Assembly: GCA_002340985.1 (NCBI GenBank)
Contig: DDNC01000001.1
Location: forward strand, 1 to 47,835
Origin: Firmicutes bacterium UBA2530
GTDB lineage: Bacteria; Bacillota; Clostridia; Tissierellales; Sedimentibacteraceae
DNA length: 47,835 nt
Reading direction: 5' to 3'
Made by a program: the position numbers and the translations under genes. The notes under the pieces were generated by a model that saw only the letters and a program-made list of their open reading frames with translations, made no database searches and was not told the DNA's origin. Each line of letters begins with the position of its first letter. Within the stretch, counting starts at the first letter, position 1. This document shows, in pieces, positions 26,985-35,433 of this stretch.

Positions 26985-27761
26985 TTAAGATCTATAAGAA
27001 AGCTCCCGGGAAATTTTATCAGCTGTTTCCATGACTACATCCTTAATCTGCTCTATGTATTCCATGGTCATGCGTGTTGTTGGTCCTGATACGCTTATAC
27101 CTGCAACATATTTTCCTGTATAATCCTTAATGCCCGCAGACAAGCATCGTGCTCCCAATTCACATTCTTCATCATCCAAGGCATATCCGCGCTGTTTTAT
27201 CTTTTCAAGCTCCAGAAGCAATTCATCCTTTGAAGTTATTGTGTTGGGGGTGAGAACCTTAAGACCTTTTGTTTCTATAATATGCTCAAACTGCTTTAAA
27301 TCATAGTTAAGAAGCATTAGTTTTCCTATGCCTGTGCTGTGTATTGGAGCGAGCTTGCCTATACGCTGAGTTATTTTCAGAATTCCGTCCGGACCGTCTA
27401 TAACATCTATATATACAATCTCCATGTCCTGTTCAATAGCAAGGCAAACCGATTCATTGCATTTTTGCGCAAGATTGGCAAGATACGGACGAGCTACATC
27501 ACGTATGCTTATCTGCGAGTTGACAAGGCTGCCTATATGCATGAACTTAAGCGTAAGCGAATATCTCAGGCTTCCTGCATCCTGACGGGCATATCCACAC
27601 TTCATGAGCGTATTAAGAAATCTCAGCGCAGTGCTTGCAGGCATATCCACCCTTTGTGCTATATCTTGAAGCCTCAGGCTTTCCTTGCTCTGAGCCATAG
27701 TTTCTATAATTTGCAGAACTTTTTCTACCGATTGGTTATTCTTGACTGATTTCTGGTTCAC
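26985..27761 (-). CDS. IclR-family transcriptional regulator
   Basis: The 258-residue regulator has the winged helix-turn-helix at about 12-70 (LQDIAQRVDMPASTALRFLNTL) and the IclR effector domain at about 80-255, with CLAIEQ, GAPIHSTGIGK-like and AGISVSGPTTRM segments. It starts at a GTG with TAGGAG upstream. It is divergent from the aminotransferase gene, and related palindromes lie before both genes, so it probably controls that gene in response to a small organic acid such as glyoxylate. The ligand is inferred only from context. Confidence 0.92.
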   Translation of the reverse strand: MNQKSVKNNQSVEKVLQIIETMAQSKESLRLQDIAQRVDMPASTALRFLNTLMKCGYARQDAGSLRYSLTLKFMHIGSLVNSQISIRDVARPYLANLAQKCNESVCLAIEQDMEIVYIDVIDGPDGILKITQRIGKLAPIHSTGIGKLMLLNYDLKQFEHIIETKGLKVLTPNTITSKDELLLELEKIKQRGYALDDEECELGARCLSAGIKDYTGKYVAGISVSGPTTRMTMEYIEQIKDVVMETADKISRELSYRS

Positions 27762-27782
27762 GAAGCATCTCCTAAAATTATA

Positions 27783-27797
27783 TTTTACTTAGTGAAA
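27783..27797. promoter_or_regulatory. Candidate IclR operator (iclR-proximal)
   Basis: TTTTACTTAGTGAAA is an imperfect palindrome 21 bases upstream of the iclR start. It matches the site at 27944 in 11 of 15 positions. Confidence 0.45.
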
Positions 27798-27899
27798 TTT
27801 TAGCATGTTACCAGAAGTAAATCAATAATATTAATCCTGAATATTAATTAAAGGCCCGGAATTTAATCTGAATCTCGGAACACGGTCGAATTTTCAATA

Positions 27900-27928
27900 T
27901 TGACACTATCTGAATTTTATAATATACT
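27900..27928 (+). promoter_or_regulatory. Promoter of the aminotransferase gene
   Basis: TTGACA (27900-27905) and TATACT (27923-27928) are separated by 17 bases. Confidence 0.7.
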
Positions 27929-27943
27929 ATTATTGAAATTGAA

Positions 27944-27958
27944 TTTCATATAGTGAAA
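27944..27958. promoter_or_regulatory. Candidate IclR operator (aminotransferase-proximal)
   Basis: TTTCATATAGTGAAA has perfect TTTCA/TGAAA arms and lies about ten bases past the predicted transcription start, a position that suits repression. Confidence 0.5.
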
Positions 27959-27977
27959 TTTATGAAGGAGTGTAATT

Positions 27978-29117
27978 ATGAAAAATAAAAAATTAGTAAT
28001 GATCCCAGGTCCTACACCCACCGTACGTTCTATTAATGACCAGATGGGAAGAGAAACTGTTGCATTCGGTGATCCTGAATTTGTAAAAGACTTTAAAGAA
28101 TTGGTTGTTGATTTAAAAAACCTTTTAAAGGTTGACGGAGAGTGCTTCGTCGTGGCAGGAACAGGTACTTTGGCAATGGAAATGGCAATTGCTAACGTTA
28201 CAAAAATGGGAGATAATGTACTTGTTGTTTCCAACGGCTTCTTCGGAGACAGATTTATTGATATCTGCCAGAGAAAGGGCTTGAACACTGATATGCTCCA
28301 GGCACCTTGGGGACAGGTGGTTTCACCCGCAGAAATCGAAGCGAAATTAAAAGAAAAAAATTATGCCGCAATTACTGTATCACATGTTGACACAGCAACA
28401 GGAGCAGTTGCGCCAATACAGGAAATAGGAAAAATCATAAAGAACTTCCCTGACACTGTTTACATAGTTGACGGAGTTGCCGCAACTGCAGGCGAAAGAG
28501 AATATGTTGATGAGTACGGAATAGACATATTATTTACAGGCTCCCAGAAAGCATTCGGTGTTGCTCCAGGTCTTCTTATTTTATGGGCAGGCAAAAAAGC
28601 TCTTGAAAGAAGAACAGCATTGGGTACAATTCCTGAATACTATATTGACTTTGAAAAATGGATACCTATAATGAATGACCCTTCAAAATATTTTGCAACT
28701 CCTGCAGTTAACATGATATGGGCTCTGAAGGAATCTGTAAGATTAATAAATGAAGAAGGCGCAGAAGCAAGATATGACAGACATATAAAGGTTTCAGAAG
28801 CAATAAATGCCGCTCTTGAAGCAATGGGCTTCAAGCTTCTTGCTGCAGAAGGCAACAGATGCTCAACACTTTCAAACATTCTGTATCCTGAAGGCATAGA
28901 TGATGTTCAGTTCAGAACAACATTAGCTGCTGAGGGAGTTATGGTAGCAGGCGGTTTAGCTGCATATGCAGGAAAAATGTTCAGACTGGGCCACATGGGC
29001 AACATTGATGACCACACTGTATATTCAACAATTGCCGCTATTGAGAGAACACTGACTAAACTAAACTATACATATGAAAAAGGTATAGGCTTAAAGACAT
29101 TGCTGGAAAGAATGTAA
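27978..29117 (+). CDS. PLP-dependent alanine/serine-glyoxylate-type aminotransferase
   Basis: The 379-residue class-V aminotransferase begins KLVMIPGPTPTVRSI, a typical start of alanine-glyoxylate, serine-glyoxylate and ureidoglycine-glyoxylate aminotransferases. PLP residues include D165 (YIVDGVAATAGE) and the Schiff-base K191 (TGSQKAFG). It would transfer an amino group to glyoxylate to make glycine, or the reverse. Alanine, serine or ureidoglycine as donor cannot be separated by eye, and no purine-degradation genes are nearby. The ribosome site is AAGGAGTG. The divergent IclR gene is its likely regulator. Confidence 0.9.
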   Translation: MKNKKLVMIPGPTPTVRSINDQMGRETVAFGDPEFVKDFKELVVDLKNLLKVDGECFVVAGTGTLAMEMAIANVTKMGDNVLVVSNGFFGDRFIDICQRKGLNTDMLQAPWGQVVSPAEIEAKLKEKNYAAITVSHVDTATGAVAPIQEIGKIIKNFPDTVYIVDGVAATAGEREYVDEYGIDILFTGSQKAFGVAPGLLILWAGKKALERRTALGTIPEYYIDFEKWIPIMNDPSKYFATPAVNMIWALKESVRLINEEGAEARYDRHIKVSEAINAALEAMGFKLLAAEGNRCSTLSNILYPEGIDDVQFRTTLAAEGVMVAGGLAAYAGKMFRLGHMGNIDDHTVYSTIAAIERTLTKLNYTYEKGIGLKTLLERM

Positions 29118-29134
29118 AAATATATCCTTCAATG

Positions 29135-29172
29135 AAAAATGCACTCCGGACTTATTCCGTAGTGCATTTTTT
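29135..29172. terminator. Bidirectional terminator between the aminotransferase and Liv operons
   Basis: AAAAATGCACT pairs with AGTGCATTTTT over 11 bp, with an inner CGGA/TCCG. T tracts are available on both strands, and the converging gene ends lie on both sides. Confidence 0.85.
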
Positions 29173-29189
29173 CTTTACTTTTGCTATTA

Positions 29190-29831
29190 TCATTTATCAT
29201 TTTTTAAAATATGTTTGATTTTATATCCGGTTTCTTTAAGCTTCTTCTCCAAATCCGAAGTATCAACAACATCCGATCTTATGACAACATCACTGGTTCC
29301 TTCACCTCTGTAGACGGCGATATGGGTGATATTAACATCTAAGTCCTTAAAAATTTGGGACATTGCCGCCATAGCACCGGGTGCATCCGCAGCTTCTATG
29401 GTAATTCGGCTCCCAATATCCTTGAATCCCAGCAAATCAATAAATGCGTCAAATATGTCACTTTCTGTTATTATTCCAGCCAGCTTGCCGCCTTCCACAA
29501 CCGGCAGGGTGCTGATTCTGTGCTGCCTCATTATAACGGCTGCTTCCTCCAGCAGACAATCAGCCTCAATGGTCACTGGATTTTTTGTCATTGCTTCCTT
29601 TACGGTTAGCTTTGAAAGCAGGTAATTAATTTCAAAAATACTCAGCGATGTTGCCTTTGTGGGGGATACCTTCTGAATATCTCCCTGTGTCAGAACACCC
29701 ACAACCTTTTCTCCGTCCACAACAGGCATTCTTTTAAGATTTTTTTCCCTCATTACCTCCACAGCATCCATTATAGGTGCATTAGCTGTAATTGTAATGG
29801 GGCTTTTGGTCATTCTGTTTCTTACATACAT
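29190..29831 (-). CDS. Two-CBS plus ACT-domain protein (AcuB-like)
   Basis: The 213-residue protein has two CBS domains (about 5-55 and 76-130, RMTKSPITI... and AMTKNPVTI...) and a C-terminal ACT domain (about 137-205, RITIEAADAPGAMAAMSQIF). CBS pairs usually bind adenine nucleotides and ACT domains bind amino acids. The start is the ATG at 29831 with GGGAGGTG, one base after the livF stop (TAA-T-ATG). An upstream in-frame extension has no support. The tight fit makes it the sixth gene of the Liv operon. A role as a nucleotide/amino-acid sensor for the transporter or its regulon is inference. Confidence 0.85.
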   Translation of the reverse strand: MYVRNRMTKSPITITANAPIMDAVEVMREKNLKRMPVVDGEKVVGVLTQGDIQKVSPTKATSLSIFEINYLLSKLTVKEAMTKNPVTIEADCLLEEAAVIMRQHRISTLPVVEGGKLAGIITESDIFDAFIDLLGFKDIGSRITIEAADAPGAMAAMSQIFKDLDVNITHIAVYRGEGTSDVVIRSDVVDTSDLEKKLKETGYKIKHILKNDK

Positions 29832-29832
29832 A

Positions 29833-30540
29833 TTATTCACCTCCCAGATATGCTTTTCTGATTTCATCGCTCTTGGCAAGCTCTTCGCCTGTACCGCTCA
29901 TTACAATTGCTCCCGTTTCAATTACATATGCCCTGTGAGCTATGGAAAGAGCCATTTTTGCATTTTGCTCAACCAATAGTATGGTCGTGCCTTCGGCATT
30001 TATACTTTTTATTATTTCAAATATTTCCCTTACTAAAAGAGGTGCAAGACCCATGGAGGGCTCGTCAAGAAGTAATATTTTCGGTTTTGACATGAGCGCG
30101 CGACCCATGGCAAGCATTTGCTGCTCTCCTCCAGATAATGTTCCTGCCAGCTGCTTTTTACGCTTTCCAAGTATGGGGAAAAGCTCATAAACATGCTCCA
30201 TGTCTCTTTTTATACTTGCCTTATCCTTCCTGAGATAAGCACCCATTTCAAGGTTTTCCACTATGGTCATGGCAGGAAATATCCTTCTTCCTTCAGGAAC
30301 CTGCGACAGGTTCATTTCCACCCTTTTGGGAGCAGGTACATTTGTAATATCCTTTCCTTCAAGGAGAACTTTTCCTCCCGAGGCCTTGTTCAGACCGGAT
30401 ATTGTTCGAAGCGTTGTTGTTTTTCCGGCGCCGTTGGCACCTATAAGTGTTACAATTTCGCCTTTATTAACAGTCAGTGACGCATCCTTAAGGGCATGAA
30501 TAACACCATAATGAACATTAAGATTTTTTATCTCAAGCAT
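29833..30540 (-). CDS. livF: Branched-chain amino-acid ABC transporter ATPase LivF
   Basis: The 235-residue ATPase has Walker A GANGAGKTT, signature LSGGEQQMLAMGRAL and Walker B ILLLDEPSMGLAP, with the short C-terminus of LivF. The upstream ATG at 30549 sits directly against the GGGGAGG site, so I take the ATG at 30540, one base after the livG stop. It works with LivG on the LivHM channel. Confidence 0.95.
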   Translation of the reverse strand: MLEIKNLNVHYGVIHALKDASLTVNKGEIVTLIGANGAGKTTTLRTISGLNKASGGKVLLEGKDITNVPAPKRVEMNLSQVPEGRRIFPAMTIVENLEMGAYLRKDKASIKRDMEHVYELFPILGKRKKQLAGTLSGGEQQMLAMGRALMSKPKILLLDEPSMGLAPLLVREIFEIIKSINAEGTTILLVEQNAKMALSIAHRAYVIETGAIVMSGTGEELAKSDEIRKAYLGGE

Positions 30541-30541
30541 T

Positions 30542-31318
30542 TTATACATCCTCCCCTAAGTAAGCTTCAATAACCCTCTTGTTATTCTTTATTTCTTCCG
30601 GAACTCCCGAAGCAATCATCATTCCGTAGTCAAGCACATATATGCGTTCACAAATTTTCATTACAAGTGACATATCGTGCTCTATAAGCAAAACCGTAAG
30701 GCTGAATTCATCCCTTATCTTTGCTATAGTTTCTGTCAGATGAGCCGTTTCGTTTGGATTCATTCCGGCTGCAGGTTCATCAAGCAGCAGCAGCGCAGGC
30801 TTTGTTGCCATGGCTCTCACTATCTCAAGATGTCTTTGCTCCCCGTAGGGAAGATTCTTGGCAAGCTCATTTTTCTTATGAGTGAGCTTGAATATATCCA
30901 TTAATTCTTCGGCTTCCTTCTTCAGCCTGTCTTCCTCTTCGTAAAATTTATTTGAACGTAAAAATGACGAAGGCAGACCATACTTAACATTCTGATGCAT
31001 TGCAATCCTGATGTTATCCAGTACAGTCAAGTCCTTGAAAAGCCTTATATTCTGAAATGTACGAGCCATTCCAACCTTTGTTATATTGTATGGCTTAAGT
31101 CCACCGATTTCCTTCATAGAGCCTTCTATTTCAAGCTTGATGCTTCCTGACGACGGGGTGTACACACCTGTGAGAAGATTGAAAAAGGTTGTTTTTCCTG
31201 CTCCATTAGGGCCAATAAGTCCCACAAGCTCGCCTTTTTCAATGCTCATGCTTGCATTGGATACCGCTGTTAGTCCTCCGAAGGACTTTGTTAGTTTATC
31301 AACTGAAAGTAACGACAT
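30542..31318 (-). CDS. livG: Branched-chain amino-acid ABC transporter ATPase LivG
   Basis: The 258-residue ATPase has Walker A GPNGAGKTT, a LivG-type signature (LPYGEQRHLEIVRAM) in place of LSGGQ, and Walker B LLLLDEPAAGMNP. The longer insertion and the AxYLGE end are typical of LivG. The ribosome site is GGAGGGG. It is 12 bases after livM. Confidence 0.95.
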   Translation of the reverse strand: MSLLSVDKLTKSFGGLTAVSNASMSIEKGELVGLIGPNGAGKTTFFNLLTGVYTPSSGSIKLEIEGSMKEIGGLKPYNITKVGMARTFQNIRLFKDLTVLDNIRIAMHQNVKYGLPSSFLRSNKFYEEEDRLKKEAEELMDIFKLTHKKNELAKNLPYGEQRHLEIVRAMATKPALLLLDEPAAGMNPNETAHLTETIAKIRDEFSLTVLLIEHDMSLVMKICERIYVLDYGMMIASGVPEEIKNNKRVIEAYLGEDV

Positions 31319-31330
31319 ACGACCCCTCCT

Positions 31331-32281
31331 TTACTGAATTTTTTCACCTTTTTTTCTGAATTTGAACAAATCTGTAATCTCCTTTGTTCCTAAAATTCCC
31401 TGCGGTCTGAAAAGCATTATTGTAATCAGCAGCAGTGCGTAGATAATCATTCTAAGCTCTGAATATGACTGCAAAAATGTTGTTATGACAGCAAGCACAA
31501 TGGCGGCAATTACAGAGCCTGTAATGCTTCCCATTCCTCCGAACACCACAATGACCAAAATATCAACAGATTTCATGAATCCAAAAATATTCGGGTTTAT
31601 GAAGTAGAAGTATGATGAATAAAGGCTTCCGGCTATTCCTGCAAAAAATGCTCCTACTGCAAATGCCGTAACCTTGTACTTTGTTGTGTTTATTCCCATG
31701 GACTCTGCCGCTATTTCATCCTCTCTGATGGAAATACAGGCGCGGCCGTGAGATGACCGTATAAAATTGCTTACCATTACCAATGTCAATGCTGTAAAAA
31801 CAAAAAGCCACAGCCAGTTTGTATATCTGGGAATTCCATTTAAGCCTGCCGCACCATTTGTGACATTCATATTTAAAAATACAACACGGATTATTTCCGC
31901 CATACCTAATGTGGCTATGGCAAGATAATCGCCCTTGAGTCTCAGTGTCGGAATACCAATTATAATCCCCACTATTGCAGCTGCAACGGCACCGGCTAAT
32001 GTACCCAACAAAAACCCTCCTGTTGAGTTCATTTCCATGTTTATCAATGCACCGGCATATGCTCCTATAGACATAAAGCCCGCATGTCCAAGTGAAAATT
32101 GTCCTGTGAATCCTGTAACCAGGTTAAGGCTTACCGCAAGTATAATGTTTATACATATGGTAGCCAATGTTATTTCATAAAAACTGCTTATAATTCCGGT
32201 AGCAATCAAAGCCTGCACAGCTGCAAACAAAACAAGGATAAGTATTAAGGTTATTATGTTTTTCTTATTAATTACTCTCAT
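31331..32281 (-). CDS. livM: Branched-chain amino-acid ABC permease LivM
   Basis: The 316-residue permease has about nine to ten helices and the family stretches NLVTGFTGQFSLGHAGFMSIGAYA (about 54-77) and SITGSVIAAIVLA. It begins one base after the livH stop, which indicates tight coupling of the two channel subunits. Confidence 0.94.
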   Translation of the reverse strand: MRVINKKNIITLILILVLFAAVQALIATGIISSFYEITLATICINIILAVSLNLVTGFTGQFSLGHAGFMSIGAYAGALINMEMNSTGGFLLGTLAGAVAAAIVGIIIGIPTLRLKGDYLAIATLGMAEIIRVVFLNMNVTNGAAGLNGIPRYTNWLWLFVFTALTLVMVSNFIRSSHGRACISIREDEIAAESMGINTTKYKVTAFAVGAFFAGIAGSLYSSYFYFINPNIFGFMKSVDILVIVVFGGMGSITGSVIAAIVLAVITTFLQSYSELRMIIYALLLITIMLFRPQGILGTKEITDLFKFRKKGEKIQ

Positions 32282-32282
32282 G

Positions 32283-33161
32283 CTACACCTTCTCCTTTGT
32301 ATTCTTGCCCAGCAAGCCTGACGGCTTCAATATCAGTATTACTATAAGAAATGCAAAAACTGCGGCATCCCTGTACATGGAACTTCCGTATCCGGAAACC
32401 AACGTTTCTATTACTCCTATAGATAAACCTCCGATCATTGCTCCGGGTATGCTTCCTATACCTCCGAAAACTGCTGCAACGAATGCTTTAAGTCCCGGCA
32501 TCATTCCCATCAATGGGTCTATAGAATTGTAATAGACACCTACAAGAACTCCTCCAGCTCCAGCCAATGCCGAGCCTATTGCAAATGTGAAGGAAATTGT
32601 GCTGTCCACTTTTATCCCCATGAGCTGAGCCGCATCCTTATCAGCTGAAACAGCCCTCATTGCCTTTCCCACCTTTGTTTTCTTAACAACGTACTGAAGA
32701 AAAATCATCAGCACAATAGAAGTAACAATTATATAAATCTGCTGAGTGCTTATTATAATGCTGCCTAAATTGAGTAGTGTATCCGAAAGCAGCCTCGGAT
32801 AAGACTTTACTTGCGCCCCCACAAAGTACATCATCACATATTCCAAAAGCAGGGATATTCCTATTGCAGTTATCAATACAGCAATTCTTGTTGAATTCCT
32901 CAACGGCTTGTATGCAACCTTCTCTATGGTCACTCCTAATATTGCGCATGCAGCCATAGCTATAATAAGGCTGGGTATGAATCCCACTCCCAAATAAGCC
33001 GTAGCAGCAAATCCCACATATGCGCCTATCATATATATATCGCCATGGGCAAAATTTATTAATTTGATTATTCCATAAACCATTGTGTATCCCAATGCAA
33101 CCAATGCATATATGCTTCCAAGGGATATTCCGTTTACTAATTGTTGTAAAAATTGATTCAA
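32283..33161 (-). CDS. livH: Branched-chain amino-acid ABC permease LivH
   Basis: The 292-residue permease begins with the family's NQFLQQLVNGISLGSIYALVALGY and contains KLINFAHGDIYMIGAY and the C-terminal FGGIGSIPGAMIGG. I place the start at the TTG at 33161: AGGAGG lies six bases before it, whereas the ATG at 33176 overlaps that ribosome site and would add five unsupported residues. A 16-bp hairpin separates it from livJ upstream. Confidence 0.92.
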   Translation of the reverse strand: MNQFLQQLVNGISLGSIYALVALGYTMVYGIIKLINFAHGDIYMIGAYVGFAATAYLGVGFIPSLIIAMAACAILGVTIEKVAYKPLRNSTRIAVLITAIGISLLLEYVMMYFVGAQVKSYPRLLSDTLLNLGSIIISTQQIYIIVTSIVLMIFLQYVVKKTKVGKAMRAVSADKDAAQLMGIKVDSTISFTFAIGSALAGAGGVLVGVYYNSIDPLMGMMPGLKAFVAAVFGGIGSIPGAMIGGLSIGVIETLVSGYGSSMYRDAAVFAFLIVILILKPSGLLGKNTKEKV

Positions 33162-33189
33162 GGAGCACCTCCTCATTCCTCGTACTAAG

Positions 33190-33227
33190 TAATTAAGTTA
33201 GCGTGAAACTGCACGCTAACTTAATTA
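33190..33227 (-). terminator. Intercistronic hairpin between livJ and livH
   Basis: TAATTAAGTTAGCGTG and CACGCTAACTTAATTA form a perfect 16-bp stem with a six-base loop. There is no real T tract after it, so it may protect the livJ message or partly end transcription, giving more binding protein than permease. Confidence 0.6.
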
Positions 33228-33254
33228 TGTCCAGATATTAATAATTTAAAGCTA

Positions 33255-34454
33255 TTATTTAGGTTCCACTTTTACGCTTGTTGCCTGAACTCCGTTTTCA
33301 AGTCCGATAACTACTGCTGCTTTAACCGGGTTGTGGTCTTCTCCCATGTCGAAAGAACCTGTAACCCCCTTGAAGTCCTTAGTTTCTGCCAAAGCCTTTG
33401 TAATTGCCGCTGTATCATTTGAACCAGCACGCTTTATAGCGTCAGCTATAAATTTTCCAAGATCGTAGCCCAGAGCGTTGAATGCATTTGGTTCTTGTCC
33501 ATATTTTTCTTTATATCCCTTGATGAAATCCTGTACCAGCGGATCCTTGTCCAATGAAGAATAGTGATTTGAATAGTATACATCATTCAAGGCCTTTTCT
33601 CCCGCAAGCTCCAGCAACACAGGTGAATCAAAGCCGTCGGCTCCAAGTACTGGTGCGTTGATTTCCAGGTCGCGTGCCTGTTTGATTATGAGTCCTGCTT
33701 CCTCGTAATATCCGGGAATGAATATTACATCAAAATCTTTTCCCTTCAATCCAGTCAATATAGCTTTGAAATCTTTATCGCCTTTAACATATCCTGCTTC
33801 GGTAACTATTTTACCGCCATTTGCTTCAAATGTAGCCTTGAAGTTTTCCGCAAGTCCCTTGCCGTAATCGCTGGATGTATCCTTGATTATAACCGCATTT
33901 TTTGCACTAAGGTTATTGAGCGCAAAGCTTGCCATTGTTACTCCCTGGAAAGAGTCGTTGAAGCACAAACGGAATACGTAGTCGTTTACCTTGCCGTTGT
34001 CAGCAACTGTAACTCCCTTGTCAGCCGTTGCTGATGCAGATATAATCGGCACCTTATTTCCCATAGCTACAGGAATTGTTGCCATAAAGCTTCCTGATGT
34101 TGCAGGTCCAAGCTGAGCAACAACCTTGTCCTGAGTCATAAGCTTTGTTGCTACGGAAGTAGCCTCTGCTGGCTCTGACTTGTTGTCAATTTTTACAGGA
34201 ACAATTTTCTTTCCGTCGATTCCGCCGGCAGCATTTATTTCATCAAATGCCATCATTATTCCGTCTACGCTTGACTGACCATATGAAGCAACGCCTCCTG
34301 AAAGCTCGTAGTTTATACCTATCTTTACTTCATTTGCTCCGTTAGCGGGCTCTTTTCCGCCATTGTTTCCATTGTTTGCTCCGCTTCCGCATCCTGCAAG
34401 CAATCCCATTATCATAATTATAGAAATTATTGATAAAAATGTTTTTTTCTTCAT
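33255..34454 (-). CDS. livJ: Branched-chain amino-acid binding lipoprotein
   Basis: The 399-residue solute-binding protein has a lipoprotein signal: MKKKTFLSIISIIMIMGLLAGCGSG, with the lipobox LLAGC. An N/G-rich linker leads to a type-I periplasmic-binding fold (IGINYELSGGVASYGQSSVDGIMMAFDEINAAGGIDGK). It delivers leucine, isoleucine, valine or a related amino acid to LivHMGF. The ATG at 34454 follows AAGGTGG; earlier in-frame GTGs lie inside that site. It is the first gene of the Liv operon. Confidence 0.94.
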   Translation of the reverse strand: MKKKTFLSIISIIMIMGLLAGCGSGANNGNNGGKEPANGANEVKIGINYELSGGVASYGQSSVDGIMMAFDEINAAGGIDGKKIVPVKIDNKSEPAEATSVATKLMTQDKVVAQLGPATSGSFMATIPVAMGNKVPIISASATADKGVTVADNGKVNDYVFRLCFNDSFQGVTMASFALNNLSAKNAVIIKDTSSDYGKGLAENFKATFEANGGKIVTEAGYVKGDKDFKAILTGLKGKDFDVIFIPGYYEEAGLIIKQARDLEINAPVLGADGFDSPVLLELAGEKALNDVYYSNHYSSLDKDPLVQDFIKGYKEKYGQEPNAFNALGYDLGKFIADAIKRAGSNDTAAITKALAETKDFKGVTGSFDMGEDHNPVKAAVVIGLENGVQATSVKVEPK

Positions 34455-34491
34455 TTGTGCCACCACCTTGATTTTGATAAATTTAAAAATG

Positions 34492-34520
34492 ATAATAATA
34501 CATTTTTAATTTCTTGTCAA
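34492..34520 (-). promoter_or_regulatory. Promoter of the Liv operon
   Basis: TTGACA (34520-34515) and TATTAT (34497-34492) are 17 bases apart on the minus strand. The leader is about 30 bases, with no room for a riboswitch or T-box. The stretch from 34521 to 34744 holds no gene I can support. Confidence 0.75.
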
Positions 34521-34744
34521 TACAATTTTTTTTATTTTTTTTCCTCACGCGAAACCATTCCTTGAATTAATGTTGAAATTCATCATGCATGTCCTTATTC
34601 AATATACTATTTATTTATTTTTTCCGCCGTTTGTAGCCACTTTATATCTTCTTTGACCTTCTCCTTTTCCACCTCACCACACTTCGTTCGGGTTAGGGCA
34701 TATCACAGTCTTACTCACTAAAGTATCAGCTACCTCCCGTCGCA

Positions 34745-34784
34745 TACAAAAATCTTCCCTGAATTTTCAGGGAAGATTTTTGTA
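34745..34784 (-). terminator. Terminator of the 72-residue protein gene
   Basis: A perfect 19-bp inverted repeat (34745-34763 and 34766-34784) with a two-base centre and A/T runs at its base lies 20 bases after the stop of the gene at 34805. Confidence 0.8.
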
Positions 34785-34804
34785 TAATGTACAAGGTCTA
34801 GCTA

Positions 34805-35023
34805 TTAGCAGTTATCACCTATTCCGCCGATTCCGCCACAGTTGCAGAACAATATCACTAATAATAAGAAGAAGAATAACAAGCTGTCGTTATCTCCAAA
34901 TCCACATCCGCCGCCTATTCCTCCAAGCAGTCCGTCCTCTCCACAGAAGCATGCAAGAACTACTAAAAGAAGGAAGAAGAACAATAAGCTATCACCATTG
35001 CCACCTAATATATTGTTAAACAT
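34805..35023 (-). CDS. 72-residue hydrophobic Gly/Cys-rich protein with an internal duplication
   Basis: The protein has two copies of a unit, GDSLLFFFLLLVVLACFCG and NDSLLFFFLLLVILFCNCGG, joined by a Gly-rich linker. Each unit is one very hydrophobic helix ending in cysteines. The ribosome site AGGAGG with ATG is excellent, and a strong terminator follows. I do not recognise a named family. Similar short SLLFFFLLLVxLF proteins occur in spore-forming clostridia by my recollection, so a spore-membrane or coat role is possible but unproven. It lies near a GerMN gene and another small protein on the same strand. Confidence 0.75.
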   Translation of the reverse strand: MFNNILGGNGDSLLFFFLLLVVLACFCGEDGLLGGIGGGCGFGDNDSLLFFFLLLVILFCNCGGIGGIGDNC

Positions 35024-35090
35024 TTAGAACCTCCTAAAGTTAATTTTTCTATATATTATTCAGAACCGGTTTAAAGTGTTACTTATACCG

Positions 35091-35390
35091 TTAATCATTT
35101 AATGATTTTAAAAATGAAATTATTTTATCCCCAAAAGAGCCTCTGTTCCTGTAATTATAGCCATTGTATCTGCTGTAACCAATTTCCCTCTCTACTCTTT
35201 CGGGTTCATAATCCTTATATTTGTCGAAATTACTTTTAATGGATTCCGCATCATTCAGCATCCTAATTAAATACTGCTTGGAATTGTCATCAATATATGA
35301 GTTGTTCGACAATCTGTTAAGTATATACATAAGCTCAATAATGTCATACATCTTGTCATGCATATTATTTTCGTATCTACCTCTGTACAT
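35091..35390 (-). CDS. 99-residue hydrophilic protein, unknown function
   Basis: The protein begins MYRGRYENNMHDKMYDIIELMYILNR, is helical and charged in its first two thirds, and has a Tyr/Asn/Arg-rich segment (GYSRYNGYNYRNRG) before a short C-terminal helix. I recognise no family. The ATG at 35390 is preceded by a G-rich ribosome site (GGTGGGGGG); an in-frame extension to 35426 overlaps the promoter and is unlikely. It is 67 bases upstream of the 72-residue gene and may be cotranscribed with it. Confidence 0.6.
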   Translation of the reverse strand: MYRGRYENNMHDKMYDIIELMYILNRLSNNSYIDDNSKQYLIRMLNDAESIKSNFDKYKDYEPERVEREIGYSRYNGYNYRNRGSFGDKIISFLKSLND

Positions 35391-35405
35391 ATTACCCCCC
35401 CACCT

Positions 35406-35433
35406 TTTATACAGTATATGAAGCATATGTCAA
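35406..35433 (-). promoter_or_regulatory. Promoter of the 99-residue protein gene
   Basis: TTGACA (35433-35428) and TATAAA (35411-35406) are separated by 16 bases on the minus strand. CATATACT within the spacer also resembles a mother-cell sigma-E/K -10 element, so sporulation control is an alternative. Confidence 0.55.

Noticed and set aside
33162..33176. ATG start for livH at 33176
   Set aside because: It overlaps its own ribosome site; the TTG at 33161 is spaced correctly and matches the family N-terminus.
34780..35019. Plus-strand ORF opposite the 72-residue protein
   Set aside because: It has no ribosome site and starts inside the terminator of the minus-strand gene; the minus-strand gene has AGGAGG and a terminator.
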